Assembly (NCBI RefSeq): GCF_038725785.1
Contig: NZ_CP109796.1
Span: forward strand, 4,774,001-4,838,000
From: Termitidicoccus mucosus
GTDB taxonomy: Bacteria; Verrucomicrobiota; Verrucomicrobiia; Opitutales; Opitutaceae
Length of the DNA stretch: 64,000 bases
Reading direction: 5' to 3'
Positions within the stretch are counted from its first letter, which is position 1, and every line of letters begins with the position of its first letter. Both the position numbers and the translations under genes were made by a program. Under the pieces are notes generated by a model. The model ran no database searches. It saw only the letters and a list, made by a program, of their open reading frames with translations, and was not told the origin of the DNA. Shown piece by piece: positions 24,490 to 34,640 of this stretch.

Positions 24490-27400
24490 TATCGTGCCGC
24501 CCATGGATAATCCCACACCAGCATAGCCTCCCTGGATGAGACCTGTCGTGGTGTTGCTAACGAAAGCGGAAACAGGGGCAAATATAGCATTATTACCTGC
24601 GCTGGTAATCGTGCCAGCGTTCGTGACCGTTCCACCAGCACCAAGATTCATACCGTAACCACCGACACTCCGAATCACGCCTTCTACGCTGTTGATGAGT
24701 GCGAAATTTCCGAGTGAATGGATACCGTATCCCTGCATTCCGCTGATCGTGCCAGAATTTCTTACCGTACCACCACTAATCCAGATGCCGGTCGTATCAC
24801 TTTGAATGAGACCGCCGATGCCATTGATGATTTCGCCACCTTGATAGAGCTGGACGGCGGTCGTGCTGCCAGTGATCCGTCCGGCGTTGGTGACCGTGCT
24901 ACTAACAGCTAGATACACGCCGTAAGTACCGCCTTGGATAAAGCCGGTGCTGGTGTTGGAGACGAGCACAGAGCCGATTTTGGCCTCCACCCCGGTGCCA
25001 TTTGTACCGATGATCGTGCCAGAGTTGGTGAGCGTACCAGCGCCCACAAAAGACACACCCGCTTGACCTCCGCGCAGGAGCGCCCCGGGCGCATTGGTGT
25101 GCTTCAAGCCACTGGCTAGCTTCAGAGCGGTGCCTGTGACATCGACCGAGCCTGTGCCGGTAAGCGTGGAACTGGCGCCAAGCTCGATACCACGCGCGCC
25201 GATGACTCGACCATCGTTTGTCACAGACGTGATACCGTACGCGTAAATACCTCCATCAATCACGCCATCCGCACTGTTGATGATTTTCCCCACACCTATG
25301 CCGGTGCGCACACCATAATCGCCTTTACCGCTTACTGTGCCGGTGTTACTCAGCGTGCCGCCGGCATATAAATACACGCCCACACTGCTTCCGGAAATCA
25401 AACCGCCGGTGTTAGTGATGAGCGCGACATCGTTGGCATACACACCGGAGGCATTCAACCCAATGATCCTTCCGGTGTTGTTCACCACGCCGCCAGACAT
25501 AATTTTTATACCATCATGCGATCCATGGATCAGACCAGCGTTGGTGATAACTGCGGCAGTAGTGGCAGAGTGAATACCATAGGATTCAACGCCCGTGCCA
25601 ATAATCGTGCCGGAATTGATCACCGTGCCACCGTAGGCAAGACTCACGCCGTAAGTGCCGCCTTGGATCAGGGCAGCGGCATTGTTGGTGACGAGTACAG
25701 AGCCAGTTTTGGCTTCCACCCCGAAATTATCCGTGCCGATGATTTTGCCCGAGTTGGTGAGCGTGCCGGTGTTTTCAAAAGAACTGCCAACCTTGCCGCC
25801 TTTGTATTCGTTGGAGGAGCCGACTGTGAACGACACTCCGTTGCCGAGTGCCAGCGCGGTGCCGCTGGCGTTAATACTGCCGCTGCCAGCCAATGTGGAA
25901 CCCTTGCTCAGGTAGATACCCAAGGTACCGGTAAGCAGGCCGTTGTTGAGCACCGTTGTGGTGCCACCCGCATAAATGCCGCCATTAATCAAGCCGCCAA
26001 CGTTGTTGGTGATACTGGCCAACCCCTCGATGACGCGCACACCGTATCCGGTTGTACCAGTGATCGTACCGGAGTTGGTAATTACGCCGCCATTGCCGAG
26101 CTGGACACCAGTCGTGCCGCCGATGATGCGTCCGCTATTGGCAACCGTGCCGCCGTTTAGCAGCGAGACGGCGATATCGGATCCTTCGATGAGGCCTCCC
26201 GCGGTGTTGCTCACAAGCACACTCGTCTCCGAAACCACGCCGATGCTGCCCATCAACGCGCGGATAGTGCCGCTATTGACCAGCGTGCTGCCCGCTGCGC
26301 CTGCATTGAAATAGACGCCTTGCGAGTGGCCCTCAATATAACCTCTGTTGGTAATGGTTGTCAGCCCATTGGAGCGCACGCCGACACTGCCAGCCTTGCT
26401 GGTGCTGCCGAGAATTGTGCCGGAGTTGACGAGCGTGCCACCGCTGGAAAAATGCACGCCGGTGCTGCCGCCCTGAATCAGTCCTGTAGTGGTATTGGTA
26501 ATCACGGCTTGATTGAGGGCCAGAATACCCGCCGTGAAGCCACTCTCGATTCTTCCAGCATTGAATACCGTGCTGCTGGCGTCCAATTGCAACGTGGCGT
26601 GTGTCGCCGTTGTAATAAGCGCGCCCCCGGCATTCTCGATATAAAGCCCCGTATTTTTGACGGAAATCCCTAAATTCCCCTGAATCGTCCCGGTGTTCTT
26701 CACTGTGCCGCCAGATTCAATCTGCATTGCAGCATCCTTCAAACTTTCAATAAATCCGCTATTAACAACCAAGCCCGGAGTGCCTTGTATCCATACAGTG
26801 TTCATTGAGCTGCGGATCGTGCCGGAGTTGTAGAGAGTGCCGCCAGAGGCAAGATGCACGCCAGACGTAGCTCCTACGATCAGCCCTGTGGTGGTGTTGC
26901 TGATGAACGTGGCAGCATCGCCGGAATAAATCCCCCGGCTGGTGCTTGTGCCCGTGCCAATAATCGTGCCGGAGTTATAGAGAGTGCCGCCGGAGGCAAG
27001 ATGCACGCTAACACTATCGCTTTGGATCAGACCGGTGGTGGTGTTGCTAATAACTGTGGCAGCATTGGAGGTATAGATGCTTCTGCCAAGTGTGCTTTGA
27101 ATCCTGCCGGCGTTTGACACCGTGCCTCCGGAAACAAGTTCCACCGCATTGTCACCCGATGTTTCAATGAGACCGCTGTTAATTACCAAGCCCGATGCCT
27201 CCATGCGGACGCCGTCGTAGTTTATGCCGAGAATCGTGCCCGAATTCGTCACCGTGCCGCCACCGAGAAGAAACACGGCCCAAGGGCCTTGGATCAGGCC
27301 ACCGGCATTGTTGGTAACACTGGCCAAACCCGCGTTAACGAGCACTCCGTATCCGTCCGTCCCTTTGATCGTACCGGAGTTGCTTACCGTCCCACCCACC

Positions 27401-27926
27401 GCAAAAGCCACGCCACTATGATTACCTTGGATCAGCGCGCCAGCTTCATTGCTGATTCTGGCGGAGCCATTCGAATAAATGCCGACACCGAGCACGCTCG
27501 TGCCAGTCATCGTGCCGGAATTGATCACCGTCCCGCCTGCGGCAAGGGACACAGCAGAGCTGCCGCCCTGAATCAGGCCACCGGCATTGTTGGTGACGAG
27601 CACTGAGCCGGATTTGGTTTCCACTCCGGTGACATCCGTGCCGATAATTGTGCCAGAGTTGGTGAGCGTAGCGGTATTTTCAAGGGAGATACCAACCTTG
27701 CCGCCTTTGTATTCGTTGGAGGAGCCCACAGTGAACGACGCGCCGCTGCCGAGCGCCAGCCCGGTGCCGCTGGCGTTAATACTGCCATTGCCCGTCAGTG
27801 TGGAACTTCTGCTCAAATACACACCCAATGCGCCGGTGATCAGGCCGTTGTTGACGACCGTTGTGGTGCCACCCGCATAGACGCCGCCATCGATCGTGCC
27901 ACCAACGTTGTTGGTGACACTGGCCG

Positions 27927-27934
27927 CCCCCCCC
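27927..27934 (-). repeat. Homopolymeric G8 tract causing a +1 frameshift in the adhesin gene
   Basis: Eight C on the + strand (27927-27934). With seven, the minus strand reads VNGG-AASVTNN in line with sister repeats (for example GVHVVAGAASVTNN near 28540). The two copies of GTCAGTGTGGAA flanking it (27794 and 28398) are 604 bp apart, that is 3 x 201 plus one, which independently places the single extra base here. Confidence 0.8.
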
Positions 27935-29686
27935 GTTAACGTACACTCCGTATCCGTCCGTCGCTTTGATCGTACCGGAGTTACTTACCGTGCCGCCTTT
28001 GTTAAGATACACGCCAGACATGCTGCCTTGGATCACACCACTGCCGACATTGCTGATAAACGAGGCTGCAGTATTCGAATAAATGCCGACACTAAGCCCA
28101 CTCGTACCTCTGAGCGTACCGGGGTTGATCACCGTCCCGCCTGCGGCAAGGGACACAGCAGAGCTGCCGCCCTGAATCAGGCCGCCGGCATTGTTGGTGA
28201 CGAGCACTGAGCCGGTTTTGGTTTCCACTCCGGTGACATCCGTGCCGATAATTGTGCCAGAATTGGTGAGCGTAGCGGTATTTTCAAGGGAGATGCCAAC
28301 CTTGCCGCCTTTGTATTCATTGGAGGAACCCACAGTGAACGACGCGCCGCCGCCGAGCGCCAGCGCGGTACCGCTCGCGTCAATACGGCCACTGCCCGTC
28401 AGTGTGGAATTCTTGCTCAGATACACACCCAATGCGCCGGTGATCAGGCCGTTGTTGACGACCGTTGTGGTGCCTCCCGCATAGACGCCGCCATTGATCG
28501 TGCCCCATGTATTGTTAGTGACACTGGCCGCACCCGCTACAACGTGCACTCCGTATCCGTCCGTCCCTGTGATCGTACCGAAGTTACTTACTGTGCCGCC
28601 GCTGCTAAGCAGAATGCCTGTCGTACCTCCGGTGATGAGCCCTTGGTTGTCCACCGAGCCTAAATCCTCAAAATACACACCGACATCACCTCCCCCTATA
28701 TAGCTGTTGGCGCCCATATTGATGATAGTCGCATCGCTAAGGGCATAGTTGTCGTAGCCATAGATGCCATAGCTCCCCGTGCCTATGATCGTACCCGAAT
28801 TGCTCACTGTGCCTCCATTTGTATACACACCAATATCTCCTCCCCCTATATAGCTGGTAGTCAAATTATTGTTGAGAGAAGATAGACTGTTCGAATAGTT
28901 GTAAGCACGAATGCCAGATCGCACGCCAATGATCGTGCCGCTGTTGGTCACGAAGGCTCCATAGGTCTGTATACCCGCATAGAATCCACTGATGAGCCCG
29001 TAGTTGACCACCGTGCCGCTGCGGTTTAAATGCACACCGAAATAAGATCCCAATATAGAACTGTTGGCGTTATTAATTAGAGACATCGACGAATTATACC
29101 CGTTTATATCGGCATCGAGGTTGAAGCCATACTGACCCTGAATCGTGCCATAGTTGACCACCGTACCGCCGTTGCTAAAAAGGATGCCGTTCGACGTCCC
29201 GGTGATGAGTCCAAAGTTGTTCACCACACCGCCGGATCCTAAATACACACCGGTTTTGCCTCCCTCTATAACGCCAGTATTCAGAGTGGTGACATTCATA
29301 CTGGTCATGGGTAAATCGGGGGAATAAATGCCATAGTCCCCCACGCCGGTGATCGTGCCAGCGTTGGCCACCGTGCCACCATAGGTAAGCTCCACACCAG
29401 TCTTGTCACCCCGAACAGTGCTGTTGGCATGGGAAACGAACGTCACCATGGGATAAGACCCCGTTAACGTTATGGCACTTGACGTTCCAGTAACAGTGAA
29501 TCCGCTTTCGAGGATATACGTGTTCGGAGCGTTATTTTCAAAGTTTACGGCTCCGTTCGGAATATAGTAATCTGCCGCGACAAATGGTCCAGTGAGGGCT
29601 GCGAATGCTAGGGGTATAAAAAGCATGGCCAGAGAGCGCGAGAGATTTCGAAACAGCCTGAGCGTGATTTGTTCTGTATATGTCAT

Positions 29687-30756
29687 AAGAGTAAATATTT
29701 CTTCAAGGAAAGAGGGATTAACACACTTGCTGGGCTTGTTTTATTAAAACCCAAGGCTGCCCCATCTCGGGTCGCAGCCTTGATCCGTTGCTTACCATTC
29801 CTAGCCCGCCTTCTATTCTTATTCCCCTTTTAAGTGTGCCGCGAATCGTACTCGAGTTGATCACCATGCCTCCTGCCTCATGATACACGCTATCATTGCC
29901 CCCCGGATCAGACCAACGGCAGCTGGCAAAAACGCACGAAGGGTGTGGGAGCGATATCGTAGCAAACTACGCTCAGTTGTGTTTATAGGCGACATGGAGG
30001 GTTTATGTGATTTAGCGATTTAATGATAATAAATTGAAGAAACCGACATCGCGGAAACTTCCTAAAGTATCAATGCTGAATTGTAAAAAAATCTTGAGCG
30101 ACAGTAAAAGATTCCGCAATTTTTCTTTAATCAAATAATTGTAAGATTCACATCGAAAGCCCGAGAAAGCACTTATTTACACAAATATGCATTTGTATTT
30201 GCATTAACATAGAGGGGAGAGGGGACTGTAAAAAATCACTTTTCATGACGTTCCAAAGAAAACCGGACGGGGATTTCATTATGAAAAAACGCGTGCAATG
30301 TTTTTTATTTGCATATTTCGTTTGCCAGGCAGTCGTCTCAGGTTTTATATACTTGCAATAGTATAATTGTATGTATTCTGCGATATTGTGCTTGGGGTAT
30401 CGGAGGACCACACCAGTCTTTATCTGCAAAAGGCCTATATACTCCAATTCCGCTCTCCCATGCTGGAATTCTATTCGGCTCCTGCGCGTGCATCGAATTG
30501 GTGGATATAGAGATAATTCAAAGAGGAAATATATTGAGCCGCTTCCAAGGAAAAGAACCAATAAGTGCGCCAGTAGTGAATACAATCAACTGGCGTTTGC
30601 GCGGCCGATCAGCTGTGGGTGAGCACCAACCCATACGTGCAGACCGGACGTGCGTGGTGGTGATCCTTGATGCATGGCGTCGCAGGCCGAGTCCGACACC
30701 ATCCCCTCCACTCCGATCGCGACTTGGGGCTGCCCCGATAACTCGGACACGGGATC
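29687..30756. other. AT-richer intergenic region with a stray adhesin-repeat fragment
   Basis: No convincing gene is found in this kilobase. The segment about 29835-29914 resembles the repeat unit of the adjacent adhesin gene (compare GAGTTGATCACC and GGATCAGACC) but lies upstream of its start codon and is degenerate. The rest is lower in GC than the surroundings and should contain the adhesin promoter, which I cannot place. A 145-codon minus-strand frame (30148-30585) looks fortuitous. Confidence 0.45.
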
Positions 30757-30934
30757 ATGATGCGTCCAGCATCTGATCCATGGCCCAGCCAACGATGCGG
30801 CGGGTATGAAGGTCGAGCAGTGCCACCATATACAACCAGCCCTGCGCGGTAAGAACGCAGGTTGCGTCGGTCACCCATGCCTGGTCTGGGCGCTTGGGTG
30901 CGAGGCCAAGCATGCGGTTTGGCGCTATAATGCC
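30757..30934 (-). pseudogene. IS3-family transposase (OrfB) remnant
   Basis: The minus strand encodes APNRMLGLAPKRPDQAWVTD, followed by the stretch ending RRIVGWAMDQMLDAS and a stop. This is the start of the integrase-type DDE core of IS3-family OrfB, with the first catalytic Asp in WVTDAT. Upstream and downstream parts are missing, so it is a small remnant (about 58 codons). It abuts the stop codon of the STAS-like pseudogene. Confidence 0.75.
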
Positions 30935-30937
30935 GAC

Positions 30938-31253
30938 TCAGGCGCGAACTCGGCCGCCTTGGGCGGCTTCCATGCCAAGGGTGAGGGCGCTTTCGAGCAT
31001 GATTTTTACCACGAGATTGCAGTGGCGGAAGCGGATTTTCTTCAGAACTTCAGTGCCGTGCTGGGTGAAAAGGGGGGACGATAAGCGCGTTGGCAAAGGA
31101 ACTGTTCATGCCGCGTACGCCTTCGAAATCGAAAACGAAAGTCTCGTAAACGCCGAAGGACGGCTCGACGTTGCGGAGGCGATATTCAGCCGCTCGGGAG
31201 CCTTCGGCAAGGTAAGTGCCGATGTCTTTTGCGAGGTGAAGTTCGTGGTCCAT
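30938..31253 (-). pseudogene. DUF4325-type STAS-like protein, frameshifted
   Basis: From MDHELHLAKDIGTYL (start 31253) the frame shows FVFDFEGVRGMNSSFANALI, the hallmark of DUF4325 STAS-like domains, often partnered with GHKL-type ATPase genes. It then runs into a C6 tract on the minus strand (about 31073-31078). With C5 the frame continues as LIVPLFTQHGTEVLKK and ends at 30938, giving about 105 residues. As it stands translation stops early. The upstream DNA to 31600 contains only broken frames, so a partner gene seems lost. Confidence 0.6.
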
Positions 31254-31609
31254 GATTCGAAAAGATTGGCGAGCGGACGCGTTTTGTCGAGCAAACGCAA
31301 ACGGTTGCTTCGCCTGCATGCGAGCCAAGGGCGTTGACGAGAAAGGGCAAGCCGCTGTCATACACCACAGGAGGCAGGTGCAAGGGCGGAGGAGAAGAGG
31401 GCGGATTCATTGCGATATAAAACGCGTAACGATTGCTTGTCGGTGCAAGCATTCCTTTCTGGCGTGAGCGTGCCAGCGGGTTCTACTGTGATGGTCCGGA
31501 GGGTGGCGGAGTTTGTGCGTGTATGCCACGATGCCGAACGCAGGGTCGTTTTCACCAATGGGGATGACCGAAGCTTCGAGCTACCGCTGTCATGCTACTT
31601 GCCAAAAAA

Positions 31610-32407
31610 TTAAACAGGGGCCGTGCGCCTAGGTCTGCCGGGGCGGATGTCGCGCGTGATGCCGTGCTTTTTGCAGAAGCGGCGCAGGTCCTTCGTGTCC
31701 ACGGTGATTTTCTGCACGGCCAGATGCCGCGCAAAATCCCGCGTGCGATAGCACGGCTTGGGGTGGTTGAGCATGTAGTGAAGCACGGACAACTTCCACC
31801 AGTTGACGTAGCCGAAATGCGCCCGCGTGATGGAGCCGAGCGGCTGGCCGTGGAAAAATTCCACCGCCTTGGCGAGATGACGGATGAGTGATGATGACGG
31901 GGTGTCGCCTGCGAACACAGCCTGAAAGAATATTCCACCCATCAACAAAAGCGCGGCGCTCGGAGGCGCTCCATCGGGAGCCTGCCGCCATGCGTGGGCG
32001 ATCAGGAACGGGACAAGCGCGATATTGCCCGCGCCGTCCGCCTGATAACGGCGGATGAGGTGAATCATCTGGGCGCGGGTGAGTCCGCCGTGGGGCGAGG
32101 CGGATACCGGCGCGAGCGCGTGGGTGCGCGCGAGCGCGGCGGTGTCGATTTCGAGCGCCGCATTGGCATGGGCGAGCCACGCGAGCAACTGGCGGCCCCG
32201 GACGGCGTGCCCCGGCGGGCGTTCCTTATCGCGCAGATAACGCACGAGGCGCGTTCGCGTGCGCGGGTCAAGGAATGCCGTGGCGAGCCAGCGGTGCAAG
32301 CCGGGCGACTCGCGCAGCAGTTGCATGAAAAGCGCCACGCACGCCGAATCGTTGGAATCCGCCGACAGCGACAGGATAGCGTCGGCAAACGCGGTGCTGG
32401 AAGGCAT
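31610..32407 (-). CDS. T4SS-operon distal protein, unknown function
   Basis: The 265-residue basic protein is mostly helical, with a hydrophobic stretch near residues 148-165 (ALLLMGGIFFQAVFAG). Its C-terminal ~70 residues (TRDFARHLAVQKITVDTKDL) resemble a helix-turn-helix with a basic tail, so DNA binding is conceivable. It is the last gene of the minus-strand T4SS operon, 103 nt after the 128-aa gene, and has no counterpart in the left-hand copy, which ends at a terminator. No family is recognised. Confidence 0.6.
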   Translation of the reverse strand: MPSSTAFADAILSLSADSNDSACVALFMQLLRESPGLHRWLATAFLDPRTRTRLVRYLRDKERPPGHAVRGRQLLAWLAHANAALEIDTAALARTHALAPVSASPHGGLTRAQMIHLIRRYQADGAGNIALVPFLIAHAWRQAPDGAPPSAALLLMGGIFFQAVFAGDTPSSSLIRHLAKAVEFFHGQPLGSITRAHFGYVNWWKLSVLHYMLNHPKPCYRTRDFARHLAVQKITVDTKDLRRFCKKHGITRDIRPGRPRRTAPV

Positions 32408-32509
32408 GGGGATTGATGGTTAATGACGAATGACAAATTACGAATTATACAAAGCCGCGTCTTCGGCGCCGGTTTCAATTCGTAATTTGGCATTCGTCAT
32501 TCGTAATTC

Positions 32510-32896
32510 TCACACGCTCATGCCCTGCGAGGGAGGAGGCTGCCCCTGTCGCATGGTCTGGCGCATGGCCTCGTCCTTGGCGACGCGCACGAAGGCGCGC
32601 TGGCGATTCTCCTCGGGGACGTTTTTGATGCGCTCCTCGACCTTGGCCTTGATGTCGGGATTTTCGTTCACCCACTGGATGATCTCCTGGTCGCGCTGCT
32701 GGGTGTATTCGTTGCGCTGCATTTTCGAGAGCATGTGTTTTCGGATAAGCTGCTCCTTGGTCATCTCGTTGTAATAATCGTAGAGTTTGGGATTATCCGC
32801 GATGAACTTGGTGACTTTGGCGTCAACCTCCGGGTTGATGCGGACGGCGTCGTTCTGCTTCGCCTTTTTTTCCGCGATGGCTTGTTTGAGTGACAT
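32510..32896 (-). CDS. Conserved T4SS-operon protein, helical, unknown function (right copy)
   Basis: The 128-residue charged helical protein is the paralogue of 2457-2834, sharing NPEVDAKV, NPKLYDYYNEMTKEQL and VEERIKNVPEENRQRAF. It lacks a good ribosome-binding site (AATAATATAAAACATC precedes the ATG), in contrast to the left copy with AAGGAGG. The conserved structured RNA ends 18 nt upstream of the start codon, and the difference in initiation signals may change how that element acts. Function unknown. Confidence 0.7.
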   Translation of the reverse strand: MSLKQAIAEKKAKQNDAVRINPEVDAKVTKFIADNPKLYDYYNEMTKEQLIRKHMLSKMQRNEYTQQRDQEIIQWVNENPDIKAKVEERIKNVPEENRQRAFVRVAKDEAMRQTMRQGQPPPSQGMSV

Positions 32897-32914
32897 GATG
32901 TTTTATATTATTTG

Positions 32915-32967
32915 CCCCAGCCATTGGTGAAGCAAGGCGGCTGGTCGCCAGAGGCGGTTGACCTTGC
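32915..32967 (-). ncRNA. Conserved 53-nt structured RNA element, copy B
   Basis: This is the counterpart of 2388-2440 in the same intergenic slot of the second T4SS operon. Stem GCAAGG (32967-32962) pairs with CCTTGC (32937-32932). Compared with copy A the first pair is G-C instead of A-U and the third A-U instead of G-C, so pairing is kept. The loop TGGCGACCAGCCG and the 3' block ATGGCTGGGG are unchanged. Substitutions fall in the stem (compensated), in an internal loop and in the linker. Confidence 0.6.
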
Positions 32968-33018
32968 GCGGGCGAGGGTTCGCCCAAAATGAAATGATAT
33001 TAAAGTGGTGTTCGTGTT

Positions 33019-33348
33019 TTATAAATCGAGAAGGGACTGGCGGTAGTGGCCGTCGTCGTCGGGAACGAGGTCGCTGCCGGAAATATTCAGCACGGACTCC
33101 TCGAAGGCACGGGTGATTTCCCAAGAGGGCGCGCCGGCGAGCCAGAGGCGCATGAGGTCGTCGGCGGACGGCGACTTGCCATAAGTCTTGCGAAGGTGCG
33201 TTTCAGCCTGCTCGAAGTTTTTCCGATGGTGCGGGCCGACGGCGAGCGGTTCGGCTGGCTGGCCGCCGGGTGGCGGGGCGGGAAGTGTCGCGGCGGCAGG
33301 AGGGGAGGGATTTGCCGTGGCGGGATCGGGCGGTGTTTGTGTATTCAT
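33019..33348 (-). CDS. Small T4SS-operon protein (right copy)
   Basis: The 109-residue product begins with a proline/alanine-rich tail, followed by a helical domain (residues ~42-100: FEQAETHLRKTYGKSPSADD, then AFEESVLNISG) and an acidic end. It occupies the same position as the 94-aa protein at 2079-2363, between the lipoprotein gene and the structured RNA, and is distantly similar. No export signal is seen. Function unknown. Confidence 0.65.
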   Translation of the reverse strand: MNTQTPPDPATANPSPPAAATLPAPPPGGQPAEPLAVGPHHRKNFEQAETHLRKTYGKSPSADDLMRLWLAGAPSWEITRAFEESVLNISGSDLVPDDDGHYRQSLLDL

Positions 33349-33378
33349 GTGTTATGATGCGGTTGAGGACGGGTGTTA

Positions 33379-33915
33379 TTATTTGGTGGTGTTGCCGGGG
33401 GGCTCGCGGGTGCGGGCAAGCTCGCGGTGGAGGCGGGCGACCTCGGCGACAAGGGTTTCGTTTTGCTCGGTAAGCGCGGCCATGAGACGCGTCTGCGCGT
33501 TCATGCGCTGCTCGATGTCGGCGTTGCCGGGCGCGGGTTTCTCCGCCGGGTCGGACACGGCGAGCACGGGGCCAAGCGGGATGGCGGTCGGCGCGTGCGG
33601 CGAGAGGTTCCACGAGGCGGCGGTTTCCTTGCGATAGACAAGGTGCGCCTCGTGGAGCACGTTCGGGTCGCGCGGGTCAACGTATCGGTTAACCGGATAC
33701 GCTTTCAGCGTGTCGCCAAGGCGGACTTTTTCGATGTTGGCGAGGTCGAGTTCGGTGCCGGACACGGGAACGGCGACGGCGGCCTGCGGTGGCGCGGGCG
33801 GGGCGGGAGGCGGCGCTTTTTTGCGAAACATCGAGCAGCAACCGCCCAGCAGGACGGCGGCGATGGCGAGCGCGGCGACTGCCGCGAGTGGTCGTTTTCG
33901 TTTGTATATCTTCAT
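33379..33915 (-). CDS. T4SS-associated lipoprotein (right copy)
   Basis: The 178-residue protein has a signal peptide with lipobox LLGGC (Cys near residue 26), a Pro/Ala-rich linker and the conserved YVDPRDPNVLHEAHLVYR block shared with 1567-2082. A C-terminal coiled coil (about 130-165) follows. It is probably anchored in the outer membrane as an accessory of the VirB9/VirB10 core. In this operon it is separated from the TrbI-like gene by the YadA adhesin and a second lipoprotein gene. Confidence 0.75.
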   Translation of the reverse strand: MKIYKRKRPLAAVAALAIAAVLLGGCCSMFRKKAPPPAPPAPPQAAVAVPVSGTELDLANIEKVRLGDTLKAYPVNRYVDPRDPNVLHEAHLVYRKETAASWNLSPHAPTAIPLGPVLAVSDPAEKPAPGNADIEQRMNAQTRLMAALTEQNETLVAEVARLHRELARTREPPGNTTK

Positions 33916-33942
33916 GGTGGTGATGAGGAAAGAGGTGATGGG

Positions 33943-34632
33943 TCATGTCGTTGCCGGGCGGCGCAGGAGCGTCAGCCATTCGCGGGTCAGGCGCATCGCG
34001 TTGCGCAGTTCCCTGGCGCTCAATTCCGGGCCGGTGACAGTCAGCAAAAGTATTTTTTCCTAGATGAGCACGTAGGTGACGCACGTCACCGAGGTTTCGA
34101 TTTCACGCCCGCCCAGGTGGTCACTGCCCTCGGTGCCGGTGGCGACGCACAGCGTGAAGGAATTTTCTCCCAATTCCGCCACGCCCAGAATCTTCCGCCC
34201 GCCGGCGTTCCGGCTGAGTTGCCCCAAATCGAGCATGGCAAACAACGTCTCGGCGTCGCCGTCGGTGATTCGCGGCACGGCGCAGCCTGCCAGCGTTTCG
34301 TCGCGGAGCGCCTTGAACGCTTGCGCGTTGTAACGCACGGGCTCCATTTCCCGCAACACCTGCACTTGCAGGACGCGGCAGCGGGTTGCCTTCCCGTCGA
34401 GCTGGTCTTTGATCGTTTGCGCGGGGATGAACCATGAGAGCAGCCGGTTGCGCGCCGAAAGCGCCCGGCTGCGTTGCGCGAAGGCGGCGGGCAGGATGCG
34501 CGAGGCTTCGACAAAGGGCGCGGGCGCGTCAATGACGATGGGGTTTTGGTCAACAAAAACCACGAGCGCGGGCGGTGTCTGCGCGCAGGCGCACACAAGA
34601 GGCAGCGCGATAATGATGCCTGATTTTCGCAT
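33943..34632 (-). pseudogene. Lipoprotein-like gene interrupted by an in-frame amber codon
   Basis: From MRKSGIIIALPLVCAC the frame encodes about 190 residues with a lipoprotein-type signal and ends in ETSVTCVTYVLI at a TAG (34062-34060). The same frame then continues uninterrupted for 38 more codons (EKILLLTVTGPELSA through EWLTLLRRPATT) to TGA at 33943, 27 nt before the next gene. This restores normal operon spacing, so the TAG is probably a CAG-to-TAG nonsense mutation; true readthrough is less likely. The ATG is 9 nt past the YadA stop codon, and the pair appears to be one inserted unit absent from the left operon copy. Confidence 0.6.
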
Positions 34633-34640
34633 AGGTAAAA

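Larger units (their letters stand above)
18820..29686 (-). pseudogene. Giant classical autotransporter adhesin, frameshifted in a G8 tract
   Basis: Read as one gene this encodes about 3,620 residues: a signal peptide (hydrophobic run LAMLFIPLAFAALTG), a very long passenger of ~20-25-residue repeats (GGTVSNSGTIIGTxGYGV, TNTTGLIQGG types) expected to form a beta-solenoid, and a C-terminal autotransporter beta-barrel (last ~280 residues, from VWVRMNNYRLNAGAG to terminal RHFW). The reading frame breaks at 27927-27934, where eight G (minus strand) stand where seven fit the frame. The first part then stops at 27776 (636 aa). It is a type Va secreted surface adhesin if in frame; the tract may be phase-variable, a mutation or an assembly error. 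Several large internal duplications are present. It lies between the coupling-protein and T4SS genes. Confidence 0.85.

Noticed and set aside
18900-28700. Many long open frames on the + strand opposite the giant adhesin gene
   Set aside because: They mirror the repeat periodicity of the minus-strand adhesin, change frame repeatedly and contain no independent motifs; the beta-barrel and repeats prove the minus frame.
30148-30585. 145-codon minus-strand open frame
   Set aside because: No motif, odd composition and no ribosome-binding site; it lies in decayed AT-richer DNA.
34060-34062. Programmed amber readthrough or pyrrolysine
   Set aside because: No readthrough context or pyl genes are visible; a nonsense mutation is simpler.
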